This document shows, piece by piece, positions 14,393-23,070 of a stretch of 64,000 bases of DNA. This DNA comes from DATMER01 sp963741305 (GTDB taxonomy: Bacteria > Acidobacteriota > Thermoanaerobaculia > Multivoradales > UBA5704). Position 1 is the stretch's first letter, and each line of letters opens with the position of its first letter. The DNA lies in assembly GCA_963741305.1 (NCBI GenBank), contig CAVUHL010000003.1:5208001-5272000 (forward strand). Reading direction: 5' to 3'. The notes below the pieces were generated by a model that was not told where the DNA came from, did no database searches, and was given only the letters and a program-made list of their open reading frames with translations. The translations under genes and the position numbers were made by a program.

Positions 14393-16289
14393 CGCTCTTC
14401 TCCGCGGCGCCGAACAGGGCGCGTGCTTCTTCATACATTTGCATGCTGGGGAGCTGGCGCTGGGTCACGTCCATTTGCCGGCGGTAGACCAGCGAGCGCT
14501 CGGCGTCGTTCAATTCGAGCCCGACGGTCAGGGCGCCGACGCGGTTTTTGGTGCTGGCCAGCTTGGGCTGTGATTCGAGGTTCCACCCCTCGGGCCAGCG
14601 CAGGCGCAGCTCTACCTCGTCCCGGTCGGGGAAGAGGAACAGCACGGGAGAGCGCCGCTTGGAGGCGTCCTGCACGAACGGCTGCCGGGCCGGCCCCAGC
14701 GGACGGCTCGGCACCAGGGTTGCCTCGTCGCCGAGCACGTCCTCCTCGCGCTGCTTCATGGTCCAGAAGACCCGCGCGGTCTGCTCGTCGGGCTTCTCCT
14801 CGAAGCGGACCCCGTCGATCTGGAAGCCGGGGTACTCCTCGCCGAGCCACTTCTTCCAGGCTTCCAGCGTGGCCGCTTCGTCATCCTTCCAGTCGATCCT
14901 CTGCCAGGCATGGTGGCCGGTGTAGGTGACCTCGCCCTTGCCCGACAGCCGGCCCTCGGTGTCGAGGTCGAGGTCCACCACCGCGCGCCGGGCGTTCTGG
15001 TCGTGCGGCGGCTCGGGCAGCACGATCCCCTCCGGTTTCTTGGCGTCATGGATCAGGGCCGGCGTCCCCTCGTAGCCGTACTGCAGGCGGCCGAAGGCGA
15101 GCGCCCGGTCCGTCGGGTCCAGAAAGACGCGCTGGCCTTCGAGGTCGACCGCGACCAGCACGGTGTCGAACCAGAGCGGGTTGGGGACCTGGGGATCGAT
15201 CTGGCCGTGCATGCGGTCCGCGGCCCAGACCACCTTGGCCTCGAGCTTGACCGCATTCAGGAGGGATTGGAGAAGGAGGGCCTTCTCCGCGGGATCGCCG
15301 CTCTTCTGGCTCAGGGTCTTCTCGACGGACGAGCCCTCGGCGAGGAAGATGCCGGGCTGGTTCACGGTCTCGATCTCGTCGCGGACGAAGCGGTAGAGGG
15401 CCTCGGCCTTCTGGCGGGCTCCCGAGCTACCGGCAACCTCCTTGGCCTTTTTCGCCACGCCGCCGTCCTTGCGCCGGGCCTTGCCGTAGTACTCCTCCAG
15501 CATCTCGCAGACGCTCGGCCAGCTATCCATGAGCTTCTCGTACACGTCCCGGTCCTGGTAGGCGGCGGGCACGATCATCATCTGGGTGGCGAGGTCGGCG
15601 AACGGCAGCCCGAAGGGATCGTCCGGAACGGAGGGGAGGTTCTCCCCCCAGACACGGAGCTCGGTGCCGCGGGAGCTCTTCTTGGTCTCGTTCTTGAGGC
15701 CGACCTTGAATGGATCGCGGTTCCACCCCTGAGTCTGGATCTCGCGCGGGATCTTGAAAGTCATCTCCGAGTAGACGACCGGCAGCTCCTCCGAGAAGTA
15801 CCAGGGCTCCAGGAAGTAGATCGATTCCATGCGCAGCTCGTACTGGTAGTCGAGGATCGCGCCGACGTCGACGCTGGGGAAGGCCACGGTCGTGACCCGG
15901 CGGCCGGAGCGCTTCGACTCCTTGCGCTCGAAGCGGGCATCGCTCCCCAGGGGGACCTCCCTGCCGTCGGGCAGGACCGTGCGGCCCTTGAACCCGGAGA
16001 GCCGGATGAAGTCATTGTGAGCGACGGCGACCTCGGCGAGGTCCTTGCCCTGTTCGGTGAGGATCTTCCGGCGCTCCTGGACGAGCAGGCGCGACGAGAT
16101 TGCACCTTGCGAGTCGTAGCCCCACATCAGGAACTCGGCCTTCTTGAACAGGACCACCGCCGGAGCGTTCGGCTCGCCGAGGACCGAGGTGAGCGCGCGC
16201 TCCTTCTCGGTGATGGGCGGAAACGCCTGTGCCAATACGGCAGTGCCGGCGAGGAAAATGGAGACCGAAAGGATAGAGACGAGCTTCAT
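14361..16289 (-). CDS. exported DUF3857 / transglutaminase-like protein, catalytic residues lost
   Basis: 642 residues with a signal peptide ending near AQA (about 22). The domain order is that of the neighbouring paralogs. The Cys position is Pro333 (GDPAEKALLL), the His position is Thr376 (WFDTVLVAV), and Asp391 is kept (FLDPTD). It is strongly similar along its length to the 9646-11589 protein, sharing AFPPITEKER near the N-terminus and QERRKILTEQGK, so those two form a pseudoenzyme pair on either side of the intact paralog. ATG at 16289 has AGGAGA upstream. It is the first gene of a minus-strand unit continuing into the active paralog and possibly brnT. Confidence 0.86.
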   Translation of the reverse strand: MKLVSILSVSIFLAGTAVLAQAFPPITEKERALTSVLGEPNAPAVVLFKKAEFLMWGYDSQGAISSRLLVQERRKILTEQGKDLAEVAVAHNDFIRLSGFKGRTVLPDGREVPLGSDARFERKESKRSGRRVTTVAFPSVDVGAILDYQYELRMESIYFLEPWYFSEELPVVYSEMTFKIPREIQTQGWNRDPFKVGLKNETKKSSRGTELRVWGENLPSVPDDPFGLPFADLATQMMIVPAAYQDRDVYEKLMDSWPSVCEMLEEYYGKARRKDGGVAKKAKEVAGSSGARQKAEALYRFVRDEIETVNQPGIFLAEGSSVEKTLSQKSGDPAEKALLLQSLLNAVKLEAKVVWAADRMHGQIDPQVPNPLWFDTVLVAVDLEGQRVFLDPTDRALAFGRLQYGYEGTPALIHDAKKPEGIVLPEPPHDQNARRAVVDLDLDTEGRLSGKGEVTYTGHHAWQRIDWKDDEAATLEAWKKWLGEEYPGFQIDGVRFEEKPDEQTARVFWTMKQREEDVLGDEATLVPSRPLGPARQPFVQDASKRRSPVLFLFPDRDEVELRLRWPEGWNLESQPKLASTKNRVGALTVGLELNDAERSLVYRRQMDVTQRQLPSMQMYEEARALFGAAEKSDAQALVLARP

Positions 16290-16500
16290 GGGTTCTCCTA
16301 CAACCTTGCGTCCATCTGAGAGGGACCCAGGAGGGAAAAGCGTTTCATCAGGGTATTGTGGCACGGCCCTTGAAACAGACAGGGGTGGGACGGATCGGCG
16401 GCGCGATCGACGTCAAACGAGGGTGCTCTCTGGACGCCGCCGATCCTCATCCTTTCCCAGACATCCATCCAGAGTGGACCCATCGAAAAGGAGGCGCTCC

Positions 16501-16953
16501 ATGGCGACTGAAGAAACCCGGCTTGCTAACAGGTGGGCTGGTTTGAACCGTGAGAAGCTTGGCCAGGTGTTCAACCGTGAGAAGCTGGACGTCGTGCGCG
16601 AGAAGCTGGGCAGTGTGACCAGTGTCAACGTCGGCCAGACCGAGCGCTGGGCTTCGGTGCTGGGCGGCGCGGCGCTGGCGGCGCTGGCACTGCGGGGCGG
16701 ACGCCGTTCCAAGGGTGTCGGCGGCCTCGCTGCATTGGCGGGGTTGGCGGGCCTGCCGCTGATCCTGCGCGGCGCGACCGGCCACTGCCCGGTCTATCAG
16801 AAGATGGGAATCGACCGCACCGAGGGCTCGACCACGGGCCAGGGCACCGCGCTCGCCTCCGACCGCGTCTCGAACCCGTTCAAAGACGGCCGCCAGCCGC
16901 TCGTGGACGAGGAGCCCTCGACCGAGAACACCCCCACCATCCAGACGTTCTGA
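16501..16953 (+). CDS. DUF2892 / YgaP-like small membrane protein
   Basis: 150 residues. A charged N-terminal segment contains a repeated NREKL motif (16-19 and 26-29 regions). The membrane part follows, with SVLGGAALAALALRGGRR and GGLAALAGLAGLPLILRGATGHCPVYQKMGI. The two hydrophobic spans and GHCPVY match the DUF2892 family, whose function is not established. The C-terminal 45 residues are polar. ATG at 16501 has AAGGAGG at good spacing. A 58-bp palindromic repeat begins 13 bp after the stop. Confidence 0.8.
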   Translation: MATEETRLANRWAGLNREKLGQVFNREKLDVVREKLGSVTSVNVGQTERWASVLGGAALAALALRGGRRSKGVGGLAALAGLAGLPLILRGATGHCPVYQKMGIDRTEGSTTGQGTALASDRVSNPFKDGRQPLVDEEPSTENTPTIQTF

Positions 16954-16966
16954 TTCCTGTCAACCA

Positions 16967-17024
16967 TGTAGGGGCGGCCCTTGTGGCCGCCCTCCGGAGG
17001 GCACCCACAAGGGGCGCCCCTACA
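16967..17024 (+). repeat. 58-bp cloverleaf-like palindromic repeat, copy D
   Basis: Outer arms TGTAGGGGC / GCCCCTACA with the two internal hairpins, in the same orientation as copies A and B. It lies between the DUF2892 gene and the terminator of the convergent PEGA-domain gene. Confidence 0.85.
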
Positions 17025-17028
17025 ACAC

Positions 17029-17072
17029 AAAAGGCCGGCAGGGCCGCCTCAAGGAGGGGCGCCCTGCCGGCC
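17029..17072 (-). terminator. intrinsic terminator of the PEGA-domain gene
   Basis: A perfect 12-bp stem (GGCCGGCAGGGC at 17033-17044, its complement at 17061-17072) is followed on the minus strand by TTTT (17032-17029). It sits 21 bp beyond the stop of the PEGA gene. Confidence 0.8.
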
Positions 17073-17093
17073 ACAGAACCTTCAACTCAACGG

Positions 17094-18293
17094 TTACTCC
17101 AACGAATCCAATTCGAATTCCAGCTCGACTTCCTCGCCAGCGGCGACGGTGAACTCCTGCTCCTCGGCCTGATGGCCGGGGCGCACCACCGCGATCCGAT
17201 GCTCGCCGGGCTCTAGCCGTATACCGTTGCGGGCCCGCTGCAGATCGAGCGCGGTGCCCACGAAGCGGCCATCGAGGTAGACCGAGGCGTCGGAGGGCTC
17301 GACCTCGAGGCGCACGCGGCCGGCGCCATCGTCTGAACGCTCCTCTCCGCCCTCGTAGCGGTCGCGCTCTTCCATCCGGCGGCGGGCACGGTCGCGCCAG
17401 TCGTCCATGCCGTCGTCGCCACGCCGCGCGATCTCTTCGCGCCGCTCCTCCTCGGAGCGGACGCGCTCGTCGCGGCGGTCGTGCGTCTTCGTGGCGAGGT
17501 CCGCGGGGCGCACCGACTCACCCGGCTCCAGGCGGTCGCCCATGCTGATCACCTGTCCGGAACGGATGGTGACCTGCCGTGCGATCGTCTTGTAGCCTTC
17601 GCGGAAGAGGACCACGTCGTATACACCCCGGTCCATCCACAGGTACTGCGGAAAGCCGTCGAAGTCGTCCGCCGTGCCGGTGTAGCGGCCGTCGATCCAG
17701 ACCTCGGTCTTGCCCGGGCTGACGTCGATGTCCAGGGCGCCCAGGGTGCCCTCGCGGTCGTAGTAACGGTCCCGGTACGCATTGCGGCCGTAGGGGCCGT
17801 ACCCGTAGCCGTAGTAGTCATCCCACCAGCCTCCCCAGCTTCCCCAGCCCCAGCCCCAGTAGGGGCCAAAGTAGGGGTAGTAACGGGGACCGTACCCGTA
17901 GTAGCCACCACCGTAGTGACCGCCGTAGTAGCCCCCTCCATTCCAGTTGTCGCGGCCGCCCCCCGAAGGGTTGTGCGGACGCTGCCGGGTGGATGATTGG
18001 CCGTTGCCACCATTGCCCCCGGTGCGGGGAACGGCCACGCGCGGCTCGGAGCCGCCCGCGGAGGACGGCGGCGGTGTGTAGGAAGGCGGAGGCGAGGAGG
18101 GAGCCCGTCCGCCTCCGTCCCGGGGCTGAGCGGACCGCCCGTGATCGGAGGAGTCGTTCGGCCGGCTCCGCTCGCCCCTATCGGCGGCACGGGCAGACAG
18201 AGGAGCGCCTGCCGCGATCAGCAGCAGCGCAGCCAGGAGGGGGATCGAGCCAGCGTCACGGAACTGTGTGGCCGCTCGTCGAAGGGATCTCAT
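17094..18293 (-). CDS. exported protein with two PEGA domains and Gly/Tyr-rich region
   Basis: 399 residues. A signal peptide (about 1-36) is followed by a Pro/Ser/Arg-rich linker and a low-complexity segment of Gly, Tyr and Trp (GGGYYGGHYGGGYYGYG, then GWGWGSWGGWWDDYYG). The first PEGA domain follows (DIDVSPGKTEVWIDGRYTGT), then a highly charged Arg/Glu stretch and a second PEGA (RLEVEPSDASVYLDGRFVGT). PEGA domains are small beta-folds thought to mediate surface or cell-wall interactions. ATG at 18293 has AAAGGAG upstream and overlaps the preceding glycosyltransferase gene by 38 bp, so the two are probably translated from one message. Confidence 0.82.
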   Translation of the reverse strand: MRSLRRAATQFRDAGSIPLLAALLLIAAGAPLSARAADRGERSRPNDSSDHGRSAQPRDGGGRAPSSPPPSYTPPPSSAGGSEPRVAVPRTGGNGGNGQSSTRQRPHNPSGGGRDNWNGGGYYGGHYGGGYYGYGPRYYPYFGPYWGWGWGSWGGWWDDYYGYGYGPYGRNAYRDRYYDREGTLGALDIDVSPGKTEVWIDGRYTGTADDFDGFPQYLWMDRGVYDVVLFREGYKTIARQVTIRSGQVISMGDRLEPGESVRPADLATKTHDRRDERVRSEEERREEIARRGDDGMDDWRDRARRRMEERDRYEGGEERSDDGAGRVRLEVEPSDASVYLDGRFVGTALDLQRARNGIRLEPGEHRIAVVRPGHQAEEQEFTVAAGEEVELEFELDSLE

Positions 18294-19227
18294 CGCTATT
18301 CTCCTTTTGCAGCTCCACGCCGAGCTTGGCCCAGGCGCGGTGAAGACCTTCAATGTAATGGTACCGGAGCACCTCTTCCCACAGCTTCGGGAGACTTACC
18401 GGCCCCATTTGCAAGGCACGAACCAGCCATGCCAGCCATTTCTGCCGGCCCGCGGGAGGGAGGGGCGGAGGCCCGCCGGGCCCGACCCCCACGAAGGGTC
18501 CGAGCTCCGGATGGAGGCGGTAGAAGACCACCGCGCAATAGCCCGCCTTCTCCTGCCGCGAGGCGAAACGGTCGAAATCCGTGGGGTGATCGTGGGCCAC
18601 GGTGGCCGAGGGCTCGTACACGAGCCGTAACCCTCGTCTTTTCAAACGATAAGCGAGCTCGATGTCTTCCCACGCGGCGTATGGGAAGCGCAGGTCGAAC
18701 GGCTCGGCCAGCAGCAGGTCGCGGCGAAGCGAAAGGTTCGACGTGTACAGGAAGTTGAACGGCACGTCTTCCCGGTCCTTGATCAGGGCGTATCCGAACT
18801 GGAGCCCGTACTCGTTGATGTACCTCAGGAAAGGGGTGAGGCGCATCCGCTTGTGCCATCCGGTGTAGCCGATGACGGCCAGGTGGGACTCGTCGCCGCG
18901 CCTGCGATGGGCCTCGCGGTGGGTCGCCAACCATCCTGGGGAAGGGACAGTGTCGTCCCCCAGAAAGGCCACCCATTCGCCGGAGGCGACGGCCACGCCG
19001 GTGTTGCGCGCGGCAGCGGGCCCGCGGTTCTCCTGGGTGAGGACCCGCAGGGTCAGGTTGAAGGTGCGGCTGCGAAGCCAGTCGGCGGTGCCGTCGGTGG
19101 AGCCGTCGTCCACGACGACCACCTCGAAGGAGGGCGGCCGGTCCTGGAACTCGAGGGCCTGAATGACCTCGGCCAGCACTTCAAGGCGGTTGTGGGTGGG
19201 GATCACCACCGAAAAGTCGAAGGCCAT
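18256..19227 (-). CDS. family 2 glycosyltransferase
   Basis: 323 residues with a GT-A fold. FSVVIPTHNRLEVL opens the nucleotide-binding domain, VVVVDDGSTDGT carries the first acidic pair, AARNTGVAVASGEWVAFLGDD the metal-binding motif, and WEDIELAYRLKRRG the ED acceptor-side motif. No membrane segment is seen, so it is likely cytosolic or peripheral and adds a sugar to a surface glycan or lipid. The donor cannot be read from sequence. It is encoded between glsB and the PEGA gene and overlaps the latter. Confidence 0.9.
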   Translation of the reverse strand: MAFDFSVVIPTHNRLEVLAEVIQALEFQDRPPSFEVVVVDDGSTDGTADWLRSRTFNLTLRVLTQENRGPAAARNTGVAVASGEWVAFLGDDTVPSPGWLATHREAHRRRGDESHLAVIGYTGWHKRMRLTPFLRYINEYGLQFGYALIKDREDVPFNFLYTSNLSLRRDLLLAEPFDLRFPYAAWEDIELAYRLKRRGLRLVYEPSATVAHDHPTDFDRFASRQEKAGYCAVVFYRLHPELGPFVGVGPGGPPPLPPAGRQKWLAWLVRALQMGPVSLPKLWEEVLRYHYIEGLHRAWAKLGVELQKENSDEIPSTSGHTVP

Positions 19228-19246
19228 GGATAGAGCTTAATGCCAA

Positions 19247-19281
19247 AGGACACCAAGGACATCTGCTGTCCCTGGTGTCCT
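19247..19281 (-). terminator. hairpin after the GlsB-like gene
   Basis: The 15-bp arm AGGACACCAAGGACA (19247-19261) pairs, with one mismatch, to 19267-19281 across a 5-nt loop. Read on the minus strand it is followed by TTTGGC, a weak T-tract. It lies between glsB and the glycosyltransferase start. Confidence 0.6.
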
Positions 19282-19297
19282 TGAGGTCCTTTTCGGC

Positions 19298-19543
19298 TTA
19301 CCGTGACCGGCGGATCAGCCGCAGGATCAGCAGTAACACGACCGCCCCTACAAAGGCGACGAGGATCGTGCCGACCAGCCCTCCTGGGGCGCCTATGCCC
19401 AACTTGGAGAAGATCCAGCCTCCGATGAAAGCGCCGATGATGCCGATGACGATGTCGCCGAGGAGGCCGAAGCCGCCTCCGACGACGAACGAAGCCAGAA
19501 CTCCGGCCACCAGTCCTACGATCAGCCAGGTCAGGATATCCAT
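19298..19543 (-). CDS. GlsB/YeaQ/YmgE family stress-response membrane protein
   Basis: 81 residues, the family's typical length. It is nearly all hydrophobic, with three membrane helices and the glycine motifs GLVAGVLASFVVGGGFGLLG, GIIGAFIGGWIF and LVAFVGAVVLLLILRLI, ending in RRSR. This is the transglycosylase-associated (GlsB/YeaQ/YmgE) family; a general stress role is reported but the mechanism is unknown. The upstream sequence contains GAGGTGAG ahead of the ATG. Confidence 0.92.
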   Translation of the reverse strand: MDILTWLIVGLVAGVLASFVVGGGFGLLGDIVIGIIGAFIGGWIFSKLGIGAPGGLVGTILVAFVGAVVLLLILRLIRRSR

Positions 19544-19600
19544 CTCTCACCTCCCTCGAAGATTGGCCTACGAGGGAGGATGATAGCAGCCTCTCCCCGG

Positions 19601-20416
19601 CTAGCTCGCCATCCGCACTGGGACGGCCTGCCGGCCGCGGACGATCAGGTAGGTGCCGGGAAGGATGGCTTCCTTTCCGTGGACCATCGGGATGGTCCTC
19701 ACGGTCACGTGCTCCTCTTCCTTGAGCAGCTCCCACTTCAGATCCGGGAAGAGCGCGGCACGCTCGCTGCCGTCGAAGCCCACCGGGACCGCGCCGTTCT
19801 CCACGACACGCTCGACCAGCGGCGGCAGGCCGAACTTGCCCTTGATCGGAAGGGCGCGCATGGCGCCCAGGGCCTTCGAGGTCAGCTCGATTTGATAGAG
19901 GACGCCGCGCTCCCCCAGCAGGATGCGCAGGCTCTCCACGAAGCTCGGCCGGTCCACCTTCTGGATGACGTGCATCACGGTCCGGATGTAGACGTTCACA
20001 TCGCCGAACTCGTCGTGGAAAGCCTGGGCCTGATCCGGACGCGTGGCATCCAGCACCCGGAACTCCACGTTCTTCTCTTCCGTGCTCTCCAGGCGGGCCA
20101 GCTCCACGGCCGAGGGCGCGACGTCGACGCCGATCACCTTGTCGAAGTACTGCGCCAGGTAACGGGACTGGCGGCCGTTGCCGCAACCGAGGTCCAGGAT
20201 CGGGACGCTGCGGTCCATGAACGGGAGGAAGCGGGGAAGGTCCTCGGCCACGGCAACCTGGGGCGCGGCATCCCAGGCCACCTCGCCGTCGGCGCCGGTC
20301 CGGTCTACCGTCTTCCAGAAGCTCTCCCAGTGACGGTCATACTCGCGGGGATCGCCGTTCTTGAGCCGCAGGCGGATGAAGTTGGAGTACAGCTTGAACG
20401 TGTCGGTCAGTCCCAT
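19601..20416 (-). CDS. class I SAM-dependent methyltransferase
   Basis: 271 residues. Motif I is PILDLGCGNGRQSRYLAQ, followed by the acidic VIGVDVAPSAVELAR and VEFRVLDATRPDQ, all of a Rossmann methyltransferase. The substrate cannot be assigned; a small molecule or lipid-linked sugar is plausible given the glycosyltransferases nearby. ATG at 20416 has AGGGAG upstream. The 126-bp leader before it contains an A-rich tract (20429-20448) and no gene. Confidence 0.85.
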   Translation of the reverse strand: MGLTDTFKLYSNFIRLRLKNGDPREYDRHWESFWKTVDRTGADGEVAWDAAPQVAVAEDLPRFLPFMDRSVPILDLGCGNGRQSRYLAQYFDKVIGVDVAPSAVELARLESTEEKNVEFRVLDATRPDQAQAFHDEFGDVNVYIRTVMHVIQKVDRPSFVESLRILLGERGVLYQIELTSKALGAMRALPIKGKFGLPPLVERVVENGAVPVGFDGSERAALFPDLKWELLKEEEHVTVRTIPMVHGKEAILPGTYLIVRGRQAVPVRMAS

Positions 20417-20542
20417 GGGCGTCTCCCTTTAAAAAATACAAATAAAAAGCCGGGCGGGGCGCACGCGCCTCCATTCCGGTCTACAAGCTCTACGTCAGGA
20501 ACCGTTAATTAGTGCAGGGAGACTGGAAAAGCGGGACAGCGT

Positions 20543-21838
20543 TCAAGAGAGGTCCATGATCTCCCCCAGCTCGCAGCGCACCAGGGGGAGGTCAGCAGGG
20601 AGCCAGGCTTCGAAGCCGGGAGTCGCGAAGAGGTGCTCGTCCCCGGGGTAGGTGGGGACGACGTAGAGGGGGAAGCGCTCGAAGATCTCGCGGTCGGAGC
20701 GGCGGCGGCGGCGCTGAACCGCCGCCCGGCGCTCGGCTGCGCCGTCCAGGTGCCCCAGCACCCAGTGGATCGCCCGGAGCTGGGCGATGGTCCGCTCGTC
20801 GGTCAGGTGCGGGCCGTCCGCTGGAGGCGGAGGTGGAGCGGCGCGCAGGCGCTCCGCCACCTTGCCGATGAATTTCAACGGGCCGTGCTCGCGGATCTTG
20901 AGGAGGATGTTGGCCGGGGTGATGGGGACGCGGACCGGCGGATTCGTATTGCCCGCAGTGTTCGCGATCCAGCCGGCGTAAGGGTCCACCCGGAGCGTGC
21001 CCGTGCCGGGGTTGTTCCCCACGAGCAGCCAGTGGGTGCGCGCCGTCAGGGTCAGCATCAGGGCGGGCATGATCCGTTCCCAGATCCCCGGCTCGTAGTT
21101 CTTGTAGGCGGTGAGGAAGGCGTTGCGCTCGAAGAGGAAGCCGCGGTTGAACAGGCCGAGGAGGTCGCTCGTGGCGCTCGACCGGTGCCGCACCACCGCC
21201 TCAGGTGCGAAGAGCACCCGCTCGCCTCCGGACCAGAGCCGCCAGCCGAGGTCCACATCCTCCAGGTAGGCGAAGTAGCTCTCGTCGAAGCCGCCGGCCT
21301 CCAGGAACGAGCTGCGCCGGATCAGGAGGTTGCCGCCGCAGGCGAAGAACAGCTCCTCCCCCGCCTTCGGCACCCGCGCGCGGCTCAGCGGACGGCGGAA
21401 GTCGAGCTGGAACGCGTGGCCGTCGAAGGTCATCACGCCCCGGCCGAAGTCGAGGCGCTCCCCCTCCCAATCCACGATCTTGCCGGAGACCGCTGCCACG
21501 TCAGCCGGGGCCGAGCGCAGGGCATCCACCAGGGCTGCGAGCCAGCCGGGCTCCGGGCGGGTGTCGTTGTTGAGCAAGGCGAGGGCGTCGGCATCGGACG
21601 CTTCGGCGGCCAGGCGGTTGTTCCCGGCGCAGAAGCCGAGGTTCACCGGGCTGGCGATCAGGCGGACCTTAGGCCAAGTCTTCCGTAGCCAATCCACGGT
21701 GCCATCCGTGGAGCCGTTGTCCAGGACCACGATCTCCCACTCGACTCCAGGATCTTCCTGGGCGGCGAGAGCGGACAGGCAGGCCTCCAGGTGCTGGCGG
21801 CCGTTCCAGGAGAGGAGGGCTACTGCGACCTTCTTCAA
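20543..21838 (-). CDS. family 2 glycosyltransferase (rhamnosyltransferase-like)
   Basis: 431 residues. KKVAVALLSWNGRQHLEACL opens a GT-A domain, with VVLDNGSTDGT, NLGFCAGNNRL and ALLNNDTRPEPGW, the set typical of WbbL-like rhamnosyltransferases. FAYLEDVDLGWRLWSGG gives the ED motif, and a hydrophobic patch follows. It is likely to extend an O-antigen-type glycan at the cytoplasmic face. The start is read as TTG at 21838: a GGAGG lies 8 bp upstream and the TTGA overlaps the previous stop. GTG at 21853 is the alternative. It is the last gene of a seven-gene overlapping block. Confidence 0.9.
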   Translation of the reverse strand: MKKVAVALLSWNGRQHLEACLSALAAQEDPGVEWEIVVLDNGSTDGTVDWLRKTWPKVRLIASPVNLGFCAGNNRLAAEASDADALALLNNDTRPEPGWLAALVDALRSAPADVAAVSGKIVDWEGERLDFGRGVMTFDGHAFQLDFRRPLSRARVPKAGEELFFACGGNLLIRRSSFLEAGGFDESYFAYLEDVDLGWRLWSGGERVLFAPEAVVRHRSSATSDLLGLFNRGFLFERNAFLTAYKNYEPGIWERIMPALMLTLTARTHWLLVGNNPGTGTLRVDPYAGWIANTAGNTNPPVRVPITPANILLKIREHGPLKFIGKVAERLRAAPPPPPADGPHLTDERTIAQLRAIHWVLGHLDGAAERRAAVQRRRRRSDREIFERFPLYVVPTYPGDEHLFATPGFEAWLPADLPLVRCELGEIMDLS

Positions 21839-23070
21839 CGAGCGAGCCTCCACAGGCGAAGCCGGCGCTTCAACCGGAAGGGCAGCGGGTCCGGAGGCGT
21901 CATGGTCGCGGGCCGGTGGGAGAAGCGGTCCTTGGTCTCGTCGCGCCGGGGCTCACGGCAAAAACGGAGTAGCGGCGCGAGGGCGCGGTCCCAGGTGAAG
22001 GCCTGCAGCAGCTCGCGCGCTCCCTCGTTCCGGCCTTCTGCCGCCAGCGCCTCGCGCAAGGCGTTGGCGAGGGCCTTCGGGTCCCGAGGCGGAACGACCC
22101 AGCCGGCCTTGTGCTCGCGCAGGAGACGGCTCATCGTGCCGCCTTCGCTGGTGATCACCGGGCAGCCCGCGGCCAGGGCATCGAGGAACCGGGTGCGGAG
22201 CGAGAGCCGGGTCTCCAGGCTCGGTGTATGAGGCGCGACCAGGAGGTCCACGTCCCGGAGCAGGTCGTACCGCCGTTCGGCCGGCACCCAGTCCAAGGTC
22301 TGCACGCGGCTCCCCCACCAGCCGAGCTTGCGGCAGCGGGCCTCCACCTCGCCCAGGAGGCGCTGTGGCGTGCTGTCCGCGTTCGGGTTGCGGATGAGCA
22401 GCAGGGTCCAGGCACCTTCAAGCTCCGTCAAGGCATCAAGGAGCGTCCACGGGTCATACCAGTCGTAGAGCCCGCCGAAGAGGAGCCGGCGCTCGCCGCT
22501 CTGCCGCGTAGGCAAGACCGGCTGGTGAGGCGGCAGCTCGTCCGGCACGCCGAAAGGGACCGGCGCGATCAGGCTGTCGATCTCCAAACGCTCGGGGTTG
22601 ACCCGGCCGAGCGCGGTCAGGAAACCGAGGTAGAACGTCTTCTGTTCCTCGGACGAGCAGAGGAAGAAGTCACCCCGGGACATCTGGAGCACCCACGTGG
22701 CATGGTCATTTCGATAGGGATCGAGGCCGAGGGTCGCGGCGTAGCTCAGGTTCTCCACGAGCCAGGGATCATAAAGATCGATCGCAACGGGCAACTGGGG
22801 CAGCTCCAGCACCACGTCATTGGCGAGCTGGCCCTGGGCCACGGCGGCGTCACAGCCATGGAGGATCTCCGCCAGCCGGCCGCGCTCGAAGCGGCGGACC
22901 TCCACACCCGTCAGCGACAGCTCGGCCGTCTCCTCGGGCTCGGCCGGGGAGACCAGGACGATATCGATCCCGCGCTCGGTCAGCCGGCGGGCAAGCTCGA
23001 AATAGCGGATACCGATGCCGGCCATCCGCGGACGGATCGGCTCGCTGGAAACGAGGCCGATGCGACTCAT
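21835..23070 (-). CDS. GT4-type glycosyltransferase
   Basis: 411 residues with a GT-B fold. The N-terminal domain shows SSEPIRPRMAGIGIRYFELARRL, the MAGIG loop being typical of this subgroup. The C-terminal domain has LLFGGLYDWYDPWTLLDAL, DLLVAPHTPSLETRLSLRTR and GCPVITSEGGTMSRLL, with the acidic donor-site residue at the usual place. Its start overlaps the stop of the PIG-L/GT2 gene as ATGA (23070-23067). It probably acts on the same glycan as its neighbours. Confidence 0.88.
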   Translation of the reverse strand: MSRIGLVSSEPIRPRMAGIGIRYFELARRLTERGIDIVLVSPAEPEETAELSLTGVEVRRFERGRLAEILHGCDAAVAQGQLANDVVLELPQLPVAIDLYDPWLVENLSYAATLGLDPYRNDHATWVLQMSRGDFFLCSSEEQKTFYLGFLTALGRVNPERLEIDSLIAPVPFGVPDELPPHQPVLPTRQSGERRLLFGGLYDWYDPWTLLDALTELEGAWTLLLIRNPNADSTPQRLLGEVEARCRKLGWWGSRVQTLDWVPAERRYDLLRDVDLLVAPHTPSLETRLSLRTRFLDALAAGCPVITSEGGTMSRLLREHKAGWVVPPRDPKALANALREALAAEGRNEGARELLQAFTWDRALAPLLRFCREPRRDETKDRFSHRPATMTPPDPLPFRLKRRLRLWRLAR

